Shown piece after piece: positions 45,320-56,588 of a DNA stretch of 64,000 bases. Numbering within the stretch: position 1 is the first letter of the stretch; every line of letters begins with the position of its first letter. The DNA is from Metridium senile. Lineage: Eukaryota > Cnidaria > Anthozoa > Actiniaria > Metridiidae. The notes under the pieces were generated by a model. That model was not told the origin of the DNA. It ran no database searches and saw only the letters and a program-made list of their open reading frames with translations. The stretch spans positions 22,860,375 through 22,924,374 of the forward strand of contig OX459098.1 of NCBI GenBank assembly GCA_949775045.1. The letters are read 5' to 3'. The translations under genes were made by a program, and so were the position numbers.

Positions 45320-47789
45320 ATGAAATCTGTTTTATATTTAGTTTGTACGTTTATTTTATGTGATGTTATTTTATTAGTAAGTTCTCTATCATTTACTTTA
45401 CCATCTGGAGCTAAAAAATGCCTCAAAGAAGAAGTACACAAAGATGTTTTAGTTACTGGTGAATACCGATTGTCCGAGGCTCCTCATCAAAAAACACATT
45501 TAAAGGTTTGTTATACTGCATAGAATACCAGATAGAAGTACGGTCAAGGCTGGTGTCTAATGATTGTTTGGGTTAATAGGTTGTTGAGACATCAGGCCAT
45601 GTTTTATACAAGAGGGACGAGGCTACAAAAGGAAAGTTTGCCTTTACAACAGATGACTATGATATGTATGAAGTGTGTTTCGAGAGTGAAGGTTAGTAAT
45701 ATACAATATCTGGCAGTAATACAATCATACTTGTAATATGATATTTTGGATCGAATTTGCACCTGTTATCAAAATAATAACAATGGAAGCTAGCAAGTAA
45801 ACTAGTATAGGCTGTGTTGGTGTTCGATATCAACTATGAAATTAGGATGAAATTTGTAACACCGTAAAAAAATGTTAGCTTTATTTTACTGAAGTTTCGA
45901 TCTTTAGCCCTTCGTCGGAGTAAAATAATCACAGGTTAACTAGTTCTCCATTGTCCTTTGAAGAATATGATGTTGGTAATACCAGGCATTACAAACACTA
46001 GTGATTTGTTTATTGTAAAGTTAGTTGGTGCTATTTCCAGACAAAGTATGATATGCTTGGATGATTTCATAACCCTTCCTCCCCCAGCATTATCTCCTTG
46101 CCAAGGCATTAAACCTACATGATAAGATAAACCTCTTACTGGTTAATAATAACAGTACAGTACAGTTTATTTCTCTATTGTTGACCTGGTCAACGAAGAG
46201 CCAGAGTGAATCGCTGGTTGATCACTCTGCTGAACTCATTTTTGGACTGTGTCAATCTCTTTGCCTGGTCCACTGATGTTCCCATCAACTGTCTGATCTT
46301 TATCCATGGATCTCTGTAATATCTCCTAATAAGCTGAATAGAAACTAGCATGTAAACTTTTATATGCTGCGCTGGTGTTTTATATATATGGTAGATAAGT
46401 AATATTAAGCTGTCTTTGTTACTTTTCAGCAACTCAAGCTGGTGGCAGTGACCGTGAAATCTTTATTGAGATAAAACATGGTGTTGAAGCCAAAAGCTAT
46501 GAAGATGTAAGTAGAAAGTGAATATTTTACTAAAAACTCTTTTTGTCAGCTTTCAATGGTGTTAAGTTACACTAGCTATGTTGTATGTCTTAAAAGTTTC
46601 AGTTTGAATACTCCAACCAGAAGTACTTTCTTTAACTTGTATCATAACCAATAGACCTAATTGGCTAACCTGTTGCTAAGCACTTTCCACCCAATTAAAA
46701 ACCTTTGGGAATAAAAACGTTTGTTCCAAACATTTTCCATGTAATATATTGAATTGCATAACACAAAGAATCTTATTCCCAAAATATTTGAATCGGGTGG
46801 AAACACACACATACATAGCAACATGTTAGCTGACTATAAGGTTAAAACATATAGATCATTTTTTGTAGACAGCCAATAAGATAGCACATTGATATAAGCA
46901 TACTGATTCATTTTTGTATAAATTATTGTATAAACCCTATTGTATAAATATTGTCATCTTATTGTTTAACTTTATGATAGTGGTCCCAGTTGGAATATAA
47001 TGAAAACAAATTAAAGCAATGCTTGGATGTCTTTTTTATTTTTTATTTTTTATGTATTGTTGTTTTGTTGTTTCAGCTTGGAAAGGCAGAGAAACTTAAA
47101 CCCATGGAAATAGAGCTGAAAAGACTTGAAGATTTAGCTGATGCTATTGTAAATGACTTTGCTTACATGAGACAAAGAGAACAAGAAATGAGAGATACTA
47201 ATGGTACGAATATGAATTCCTCTAATATCCTACAAAAACCTTACAAACAGTACTTCTCCTGTTATAATATTTATAATATACTGTACAATACAATACAATA
47301 AACTTTATTTTACGAGGGAAAATACGTATTAACACTAAAAGTTATCTAACATACAGCCTTCTGTACAAAATTACTTGATTCTGATTGGATGAGAAAATTA
47401 CAATTAAATCGTAAATTGTAGTCTGCAGACTACCAATTAGTTTTTCAGTATATTATAAATAAAAAAATGCACAATCTTTTCTTTAGATACTTGTGATGTT
47501 ATGAACGTTATCAAGTTGGACTTGCCTAAAAGGTTTATCCAATTTTGAAAACTTTCAAAACATCACTTGTACCTATTAATTATGAATTGTACACAAGATC
47601 GTGCAATTTCCTATACATATACATGTATTATATGTTATCTAATATCATTAATATTACTGTCTTTCAGAATCCACCCACTCAAGAGTTCTATACTTCTCTG
47701 TATTTTCTATCCTGTGTTTGTTTGGTCTTGCTACCTGGCAGCTATTCTACTTAAGAAGATTCTTTATTGCCAAGAAACTTATTGAGTGA
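45320..47789 (+). CDS. TMED10: TMED10 (p24-delta/Tmp21) cargo receptor
   Basis: Five exons (45320-45505, 45580-45691, 46430-46506, 47077-47203, 47668-47789) sum to 624 nt, 207 residues. Signal peptide [23 protein letters not shown] domain [20 protein letters not shown] and [40 protein letters not shown] and [19 protein letters not shown] form the stalk; [20 protein letters not shown] is the membrane span; tail [15 protein letters not shown] with FF and KK coat signals. Near-complete match to animal TMED10, including the MRDTNEST motif split by an intron. It forms heteromers with other p24 classes in ER-Golgi traffic. AATAAA shortly after the stop, near 47796, is a candidate poly(A) signal. 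Confidence 0.96.
45783..46410. repeat. Dispersed repeat remnants in TMED10 intron 2
   Basis: About 45783-45920 holds GCTAGCAAGTAAACTAGTAT, ATGAAATTTGTAACACCG and GAAGTTTCGATCTTTAGCCC, the full order of the family also seen at 6755-7275 and 42121. About 46333-46410 is a shorter remnant. Confidence 0.65.
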
Positions 47790-48982
47790 TTTAAATAATA
47801 AAAACATAGACAGGCATTCATGCAGACAGTTCTATAATAAAAATACACTTTTGTACAAAACTGATATACAAATATTATATCTGTGGAATACTTCTAGATA
47901 CATAGATTTTAATTGTACTATTTAGCAGTTTTGTATTACACAGATCTAGTGTTTGTCCTCTATGTGAATGCTTCATCAAAACCAACATCTTGCTAGGTTA
48001 TGCTGTACATCATGAACAGACCATCTTATTCCTAGACCACTCAGCCTAGTGATGTCAATAACTGGCTTAGTTTTGTATTTATATAGGCAAAGCTAATAAA
48101 ATGTGTGTTCAACACACAGCCATTTATTGTATTGGAACTCCAGTTCTGCTGCAAAGGAGGCTATAGTCACTCATTTTGTTAGGGAATACATGACAATAAT
48201 TTCTAACATACACAGTATTTGTTTGCAATAGTTTCTAGTTTTATTATTACAATGACCTTCAATTAAAATTACAATGTGATGACTTCAACCTAGGCCAACC
48301 AAACCATTTCTAAAGAAATTATTTTTGTGAGATAAAAAACAACACTTGTGGAGGGAGAGTCAACATTATAAACATTTTAAGCGAAAAATCAAACATTTTG
48401 TTTTTGTTGGCCTTGGTTGAAGTCAATTGACTATAAAACTGATATGAGCTTGATGTAAACTTTACAAGTACTTGATTAAATTATCTTCATAATGTGTACA
48501 CCAATCTATTCAGACTACTAATATTCACATGTCAATAATACAATGAATATCTAGTATGCACATAACACTGACTGTTGATACAAATTGCACTATTGTCCTT
48601 TAGAATAATTATTAGAGTGAAGCAGCTAATATATTTACCAGAAAAAACGTATTGGTTGACCAACATTTTTGGGCATTCTGCATTCAGCTATTTCACTCAA
48701 TTGCAGTCTTGTAACCCCATTGCTGTGTCGCCCCATTTTATCTCTCCCCATTGCTGTCTGTAATGTCAAACCCACTAGTCGTTTCTTTTGGAGTTCTAAT
48801 GTACTTCATTTCCCTGTCTCTTTATTGATATCCAAGCAAGCAATCATTTTAACAAATAAATGAGTCGACCTATTATTATTGGATTACCTGTGTTGTACAA
48901 AAAGGCCTGGTCGCTAATGGCCCAGTAGGTGAAAATTAGACAAATTCGAAAATTTCCCTGACAAAATAGTCCAATTTATAAA
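47790..48982. other. Intergenic region between TMED10 and ATP6V1D
   Basis: Holds the TMED10 3' untranslated region and the ATP6V1D promoter. AT-rich single-copy-looking sequence, no exon and no repeat array. The short open frames at 48575-48863 have no support. Confidence 0.5.
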
Positions 48983-51900
48983 ATGTCAGGAGGCGGAAAA
49001 GATAGGCTCAATGTGTTTCCATCTAGGATGTAAGTGAAGTTCCTTTACACTTAATCGATCTTATTAAACCCATTGTTTTCTAACGTAATTCTACGACGTT
49101 TCAATATTAGGGCTTTGACGCTGATGAAGGCAAGGCTAAAAGGGGCCCAGAAAGGACACAGTTTGTTGAAGAAAAAGGCCGACGCTTTAACAATGAGATT
49201 TAGAAAGATTTTAAAGAAGATAATTGAGGTATTTATGGTAGTATTCGGGTAATATATGTGTGAATTATAACAACCAATCAACATTGTTTTTATCAGACGA
49301 AGCATTTGATGGGTGAGATCATGAAAGAAGCAACATTTTCACTGGCAGAAGCGAACTTTGCTGCTGGTGACTTTGGGTAACATTGATTATTGTGATATTA
49401 ATGATTAGAATGTTGTATTAATGATTATTTGATAGTATTAGTGAAAATACAAAGGGACGAGTATATGAGGGCCATCACATGACCTCTCATGAATAATTGA
49501 TTAAGTTAAAGAACAGAAATGTCATACTACGCAGGAAGGAGATTTCCTATTTTATACTTGAATCTGGTTGTGTATCTTATTAAATTAATTTGAAATATTT
49601 AGTTGAAGATGAGAAGTATGGATGCAACATTCAACTATTAAATATGTGTTTTATAATGGAAAAATATAGTAACTAAAAGGGCCCACAGCAGGCTTAAGAT
49701 ACCTGGGGACCCAACTTTAATTGAAATATGTAAATTAAAAACATGTAAATAACTTTGATAATAAAAAAATACTAATAAAAGTTGGTACAGTTCCTATAAT
49801 ATAGACGAAGGTGCATGATTGATTGTATTATTGTTGTTGTTGTTATTGTAAATGGTGCTCTGATAATAGTATATCTATAAAGTTTAATGTCCTTTCTTCA
49901 CTTCTAGTATTGGTGTTCTAGAGAATGTGGACAAAGCTCAGACAAAGATTAAAATGAGGAAAGACAATGTAGCAGGTTTGTGTTATGTTCTTTTATGATC
50001 ATGTCTATGATATTCGGTTAAATTATATGTTATCATTTATTGCAGGGGTTAGTTTACCTATCTTTGAGTCTGTAACCGATGGAACTAACAGTAAGTCCAT
50101 TAGAGAGGGGTTTATGAGAAATAACAAGATAAATTAATTAATGTGATAAGGCCAAACAAAAAAATATGTGTGTTTCCTGTTGCATGAGAAATATAATCAA
50201 TTGGGGTCGGTAGGTCAGATTTCTTTTTTTTTTTTGACTGATATCATTAAATTTGATACTCATTTTTATTAGGTCATTGTTGTTGACGCCATTTCTAAAA
50301 CAAATTACTAAAAATAAACTTCAACAAATCGTTGTTGAATTCGGGAATGCAAAAAAAATATTAGGGTCGGCAAAAATCGGTAAGAAAATTAGGGTCGGTC
50401 GCGCAACAGGAAACACATATTTTTTTGTTTGGCCTAAAGTAGTCTTGAGAAATTCTTGTTGTTTGTGACTGACATGTTCACTTCACCTGGGTTTAGACCA
50501 TTTACTCCCATAGCATAATCATCACAAGATGTCATATGAAAGTTATTTTCTACTAAAGGAACATACACAAGATATATCATTTATAGAGCAGTTTTCGAGT
50601 GTGAAACGGACGTGCCGTGCCGTGACTGTGTTACTGCCATAGTTTCTTTAAAAACGTTCAAATTTTCTGCCTTAGCCTTGCCATGTGGTGACCGTGTCGT
50701 TTTCACAGTCATATGAAAACAGCTCTATACTATCATGTATTGCTTAGCTTATATACACATGATATACACAGCTATTTCAAAAAACGTTGAATACTGAATA
50801 ATGCATTCCAAGACCAAAGGGCATTGTGGGTCTCATTCATTTGAAATAAAATATATATATACAGCGATATTTACTTATCATGACTAGCTTGTACATTGTT
50901 TCAAATGGAATGCAATAAGAATAAAATAACTAATTATTATTTATTTTACTTTTAAACAATATTTCATGACCCAAAATGCATTTCGGTCTCACTATTCAGT
51001 ATGTAGTATTCTACGTTTTTTGAAATAGCTGTATCATGAATACTCTTTAATGTTTTGCATAGGTTATACACACAAACTATATCATTAATATACCATCATG
51101 TATTGCCTAGGTTACTGTTTATACCCAACATTAATACTCTATAATGTTTTGCATAGGTTATACACACAAACTATATCATTAATATACCATCATGTATTAC
51201 ATAGGTTATACACACAAACTATATCATTAATATACCATCATGTATTGCCTAGGTTACTTTTTATACCCAACATTAATACTCTATAATGCATAGGTTATGA
51301 ATTGACTGGCTTGTCAAGGGGTGGTCAACAAGTCAGTAAATGTCAGGAAGTATATGGAAAAGCTGTCAAGTTACTTGTAGAACTAGCATCCTTACAGGTA
51401 TTGCTTCCTTACTATTCCTTTGTACTAATCTAATCTTGTTTTACCTGTATATCTTTATTAATATTTGTCAGCATAAAACATTACACAACAGGAGGAGAAT
51501 ACAGGGCAGAAGACCCAATTGACATTCAACCCCTATTGCTATGAACTGATATCATTTCACTCATTCATTAGAATTGACTGTTGTATTTTATAAATAGATT
51601 TTATAGATAGATATATTTATTTTCTATATTTTATCTTATACATTTTTATTACTGATTGTACATATAAAATTTACCTATGTATTTATTATTAAAATTATTC
51701 ATTTATTTATTATTATTATTTTATAGTATTTTGCTATATCTGCTGTGATGGCCAACCTTTGTGGATTAAAATTTAGATTTAGATTGTAAATCACTGTCAA
51801 TTCATGCTTCGTTCTTTCTTACAGACCTCCTTTGTGACCCTTGATGAAGCCATTAAAGTCACAAATCGAAGAGTAAATGCAATTGAACATGGTAAGTCTG

Positions 51901-52816
51901 TATTACTGGTATTAGTGTTATTAATAATATAATAATAATGTTGTTTCTTGTAGTTATCATTCCTAAAATAGAAAGCACTGTTAGTTACATTATTGGTGAA
52001 CTGGACGAACGGGAAAGAGAAGAGTTCTATCGGTAAGTTGATTGTTACAAAAGTTTGTGTGTTTGTTTGATCTGTTTACATTGGGCCATTGACGTTACTT
52101 GTGGCGACGAGGATATACTGTAATTTGCTCTATATAAATATTACAATATTATTATCATTGTTATGTAGTTCATCTGACATGACCTTTGACCAACAGACTC
52201 AAGAAAATACAAGAGAAGAAAAAGATTATCAAAGATAAAGCTGAGAAATTGAAAAAGGAAAGAGGGATTCAACAGCAAGGTAACTAACTACATCTATAGA
52301 GCTAACATCTTCCTTGCTTAGATATAGACATTGATTCTTGAGAAAGAGGTGTTGACATCTAATGTACACTAGCCTGAGTGTATTTCATCTTCCACCAGCA
52401 GTGTTTGTCAATACTACATGCGCCCAGACAATCACAACTTACACCAGAGTTTAAACCATGTTATTTTGGAGAACATTTTTAAAATGTCTAAAAAAAATCA
52501 AACAACAAATCTATAATATTTATTTTATTTATTTATTGAAATAATAATCACTTTCACCTTAAAAATACAATATAATACAAAATACTAAGAATAAGAATTA
52601 CTAAGAATAATAAATACATGAATAAATGGTAAAAAAAAAATTGTGGGGGATCACACAACAGAGCAAGGCTCCAAATCAAGTGCTCCAAATTAAGTGTGCC
52701 CTTTCTAAGGATGTAATATATGTTACATTAATACATGTTATTTATTTTATTGTCTTTCAGAAGAAGCTTCAAATTTACTGGATAATGAAGATGATCAGGA
52801 TTTACTTTTTACATGA
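48983..52816 (+). CDS. ATP6V1D: V-type proton ATPase subunit D
   Basis: Ten exons (48983-49029, 49111-49228, 49297-49376, 49908-49975, 50046-50090, 51294-51397, 51825-51891, 51954-52032, 52197-52279, 52761-52816) sum to 747 nt, 248 residues (human 247). Collinear with the family throughout: [150 protein letters not shown] and an acidic tail. Subunit D is the coiled-coil central shaft that rotates inside the A3B3 head and couples ATP hydrolysis to proton pumping. Start: ATG before the conserved KDR..FPSRM. Confidence 0.97.
50594..50737. repeat. Degenerate inverted-repeat element (GTGCCGTGCCGTGACTG)
   Basis: AGAGCAGTTTTCGAGTGTGA on the left and CATATGAAAACAGCTCTA on the right are inverted. The interior shares CACGGCACG-type sequence with the hairpin at 16435-16520. 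Intron of ATP6V1D. Confidence 0.5.
51041..51293 (+). repeat. Tandem array carrying decoy acceptors upstream of an ATP6V1D exon
   Basis: Two alternating units (about 46-50 bp each): one with TGCATAGGTTATACACACAA and CATTAATATACCATCATGTA, the other with GCCTAGGTTACT and CCAACATTAATACTCTATAA. Five TAGGTTA(T/C) sites at about 51059, 51108, 51155, 51200 and 51249 precede the true acceptor TAG|GTTATGAATTG at 51293. Confidence 0.9.
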
Positions 52817-53058
52817 TAAAAACTATTTGTAATAATTAGATCATTGAGATTGCATTTTATGATAATAATAATAATTCAAATATATCAATCTCTGGTGTAT
52901 CCTTAAATAAATTACTAATCATCGGCAATTCCAAGGTACTGTTTACTTGAAAATGGAGAAATCTAGTGTTTAAATATTATCTAGTCCATGAAATTGTTTT
53001 TATGACAATCATATACAACAAAAGTAATCTTTAAAAAGAATCCAATATGAATCAATAA
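52817..53058. other. Convergent 3' flank of ATP6V1D and the unknown minus-strand gene
   Basis: AT-rich, 242 bp, with AATAAA-like strings near 52903. No exon seen. Confidence 0.5.
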
Positions 53059-56000
53059 TTACATATGTATGTATAGGGATGTTTGCCTTCTCTGGTAATG
53101 CAGATCGGCCCAGCCTGTTTCCATGTGCTGCTGTGGTTGTAAAAATAATAGTTGATTAGTGTGTGGGCATTCAAATAAATATTAAAAGGGGAATGGCTAA
53201 ACAATTATTGTTTTGTTATTGATCATATGTACTGTAGTTTTGTTTAATACAGGAATCACTTCTATATTGTACACCAACCTTGTAACATTGACTCCATCAC
53301 ATGTTAGTCATCCTGTAATAGACAAACACATCTTAGGGACATTTGATGGGAGATTGGCCAAATCTAAGTTTGCTCTTTAGATATTTTGTTCTTTCCTGTA
53401 TTTATTTATAAACTTGCATGACATTTTTTTGTTGTACTTGATGTTTTTCGGGATAGTGACTAAATAGTCACTAAATAAGAATTCTATTAGGTAGCAACTA
53501 TGTTTGTCTTATTTGATAGTTTTAGATTATTCTAATATATGGTATAATAATTACCCATTCATCATCATCAACTCCTTCTGCCTGGTTGTCCTTTTCATCG
53601 TCTTGTTTCTTGTGAGACATGACTTTGTCAGTCCACAATGCACCAGTACTTTCTCCACTAGAGTAGCTTGCTAATTTGGAACTTTGTTGGTCAAGTTTAG
53701 ACAGTGAATCTTGACAAACAATGGGTCAGTGTTACAACGAGACGTGCCTTACCGTTTCCACCAGACAAACATTTTTGACACTTTTTTTATTGAGAGGCGG
53801 AGTCATCACAAAGGTGCAGACACACTATTTGATAGCGAGTTTCAAAAATGTTTGTCTGGTGGAAACGATAAGGCGTGTTGCGCTGTAATGTATAAATGAC
53901 AAACACTAGAATTATATTTTAGCTCTTTAGTATACAGTGGAACCCCGCCTTACGGCCACCCGCTTAATGCGGCCACCCCATTATTGCGGCCAGTTTTTTA
54001 GGTCCCGACAATTGACATGCCCATACATTTTCTATAAAATTTACCCGCTTTATATGGCCACCCTGTTAATACAGCCACTTTTGGCTGTCTCTTCAGTGGC
54101 CGGATTAACGAGGTTCCACTGTATTTTAGTTCATAAACAAAACCTTCCCCCAGTTTACCAATATACGGTCCATTGCCTTTGGTTCTTAGTCTGATGTGAT
54201 CACCCACACAAAGTTCCATCTTTTCTAATTCTTTTTCATCCCACCACAAAGATGCACAGTTTTTATAAGCAGATTCTTTGTTTTCTGTTATATTCAGGAG
54301 TTCCTTGACGGATATGTTTGTCTTTACTTCACCAACACTTAGTTTGTCAGCTTCTCCAACTGCACATGTTTCTGAGAAAAGAACCAAGTCAAACTCTGTT
54401 CAAACTATGTTTTAGAAAGATTCTGTAAAAAGAGTTTAACATAGTTCGAAGAAGAGTATCGTGTGGGATTGTGGAAAAGCATTCTGCTACTGGTATAACC
54501 CTATCATGCTGGGGTCAGTTGTACGAAGCCTGGATAAATTTATCCACTGGATAAGAGGTATCCAGTGTATAGAATTTGTAAATGTTTTATCCGTTGGATA
54601 GGGATTTATCTGTGGATAGTGCTATTCAGGCTTCATACAACCAGCCCCAGATGTTCTATTGGCATGATTGTTGATGAGTTGTACGAGATATATTTGTGCA
54701 GGCTAGTGTTACATACTGAATGATGACATTAGGTATCCGGTGCTAACTTTCTTGGTTTCTCCAAAGTTGGGTTCAATTTCTTTCCCTGAAGAATCAAACT
54801 TTCTTTTGGTCGCCCTGGTGATTTCAACATGGAGTACAACATAGCGCCACTAAAAATAAATGAAAAACAAACAATGTCAGGGAGCGCAGTCATTATTTAT
54901 GGAGGGTAGGGGGCAGGTGATTTTTTGCTTCAAATTTACAAATTGTCACAACCCCTCCCTTGCCACAAACATGTTTTTCATGACCCTTCCTTCTGATGTT
55001 TGCCAAAATCGTGATCCCTCCTTCAGTTGCCTAGGAAAATTAATAACCCCTCCGTCAGAAGTCTTGAAAATTCCATAACCCCTCCTCACAATCACTCACC
55101 CCTACCCCACCATAAATAATGACCGCTCCCTTATCATTGCAAAAAATCACAGTGAAATGAATCTATATTTATGCAACAAGTCGTCAGGCATTTGTCAGCA
55201 CAGCTTTCACTATCAAAGATAGTTCCAAAAGTGTGCATTTGAGCTGGAACGTTGGACTAGTCTTTCAGTTTTATTTTATTATACGGCTGTCAACATGGCT
55301 GCATGCCATTAATTGTCAAACCATTAAATTTGTTGTTTTGTTTTGAATGTATTTACCAATAAACGTGCACTCTTATCCTTACTTTATTATTCCCAGGTGT
55401 TGTATCTCTTATAGAGAAGCGAGAACGACTTTGTATAGTACCTTCTATTAAAATACCACCACCACCACCACTATATAGACAAATATCTGATTGTTAGAGA
55501 TATTCGACAAATGTTAGCCTGCGTAGCCTGGCTCTCTGGGGGAAAGGGGGAGAGGGGAGGGGGGGGGGGAGAAGGAAGGGAGAGCCTGCCCGCAAGGCTG
55601 TCTTATTTAGTTAACCGCCCACTACTAAAAATAGCGCACCGGAAGTAAGGGCTTACCAGAACTTCTCAGCTTGATACTAACTGACTTTGTTTGTACATTG
55701 GTAGTTTAACTTTGAATACGCCATTTATTGTGAAAACAATTACCCTCATAGAAAATCTAACATTCAAAGATCGACATGGGATAATTGCTTTTAATTCAAG
55801 TAAAAATCAAGTCAGGTTTTACGAGCGATTTATCAGAACACAGAGACGGTTGTAATTCGAACCTTCATGGCATAATCAACGGCTGCATGTGATACAACAA
55901 TAAAACCAGTTCGAATCATTCACCAAGAAAGCCGATAAGTCCGATGTTTCATCTTCAAATGATAACTATATTATTCCACTCTAGCTTGGAACAAAGTGTG

Positions 56001-56588
56001 GAAATAAATGTAGCTTAGATTGAGGAACATTGAAAGAGTTTCAGCTCGTCGAGAAATCTCGCTGGACCTAATATTATAACAGCATATACCGCTTCATCGG
56101 ATAGATCGGCTGTCGTGCAGGCCAAAAGAATTTACCTGACTTGAAAGTTGAGTAATACTCGCCGTTCACCAAAACTATATATAAACATTTACCATGTTTA
56201 CAAGCAAAGAAGCTGAATGAAAGTGTGTTCTGGTTTTCGTCATGACCTATCCCAATATCTGTCAATCATTTGTCAAGAATGAGCCAATCAGCGTTTACGG
56301 TCGCCAGCGACCGTAAGCATGTAAAATACATGGCCTTGCGGGCAGGCCCTCCTTTCCTTCTCTTCCCCTCCCCTCCCCTCCTCTCCCCAATCCCTCCGCC
56401 TCTCTCCCCAATCCCCCAGGGCCAGCTATGCAGGCTAGACAAATGTCACTGTCATAACTCGTCAATTACCTAGCATATCTGAATACTTGTTGTGAATTCC
56501 ATGGCGTCTCCCACTGAACAGCAGTGACTGGTATAGACTCTAATGGTTTATTATCATATAGCATGTGAGCTCGACTCATATTTTCAAC
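53059..56588 (-). CDS. Unrecognised multi-exon gene with acidic, Trp-containing C-terminus
   Basis: I do not recognise the family. Firm chain: exon 54144-54371 (TCAVGEADKLSVGEVKTNIS... ELCVGDHIRLRTKGNGPYIG) joins in phase to 53555-53709 (SLSKLDQQSSKLASYSSGES ... DDDEW) and to 53059-53130, which ends QHMETGWADLHYQRRQTSLY and a stop. Upstream, 56470-56588 encodes SRAHMLYDNKPLESIPVTAV and QWETPWNSQQVFRYA; its phase leads into SGAMLYSMLKSPGRPKE near 54800-54850. The donor of that exon is uncertain; a weak GTTTGA at 54799 would keep the frame. The first coding exon may lie further right. The VGDHIRLR segment could be a small beta-rich domain and SPGRPK resembles an AT-hook, but both are speculative. 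Introns contain three DNA elements. Confidence 0.5.
53935..54121. mobile_element. 187-bp pogo/Tigger-like MITE, CAGTGGAACC termini, TA target site
   Basis: Bounded by TA on both sides. Left end CAGTGGAACCCCGCC, right end GAGGTTCCACTG. Contains GCGGCCACCCC and CAGTTTTTTAGGTCCCGAC. A second copy in opposite orientation is at 60471-60657. TA duplication plus CAGTGG ends point to the Tc1/mariner-pogo superfamily. It immediately follows exon 54144-54371 on the minus strand, so intron and element abut. Confidence 0.88.
54511..54648. mobile_element. Second copy of the GGGGCCAGTTGTACAAAGCC MITE
   Basis: Ends GGGGTCAGTTGTACGAAGCC and CTTCATACAACCAGCCCC. The interior TATCCACTGGATAAG boxes match 8979-9118 in reverse orientation. 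In an intron of the unknown minus-strand gene. Confidence 0.85.
55515..56437. mobile_element. Non-autonomous DNA transposon, about 920 bp, long imperfect TIRs and 9-bp target duplication
   Basis: The left end TAGCCTGCGTAGCCTGGCTC continues into a G/A-rich arm ending near GAGCCTGCCCGCAAGGC. The right end is the inverted counterpart, starting near GCCTTGCGGGCAGGCCCTCC and ending CCAGCTATGCAGGCTA. GACAAATGT occurs immediately outside both ends (55506-55514 and 56438-56446). Arms are about 100 bp. The nine-base duplication and long TIRs suggest a Mutator-like element. No transposase frame. Intron of the unknown minus-strand gene. Confidence 0.8.
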
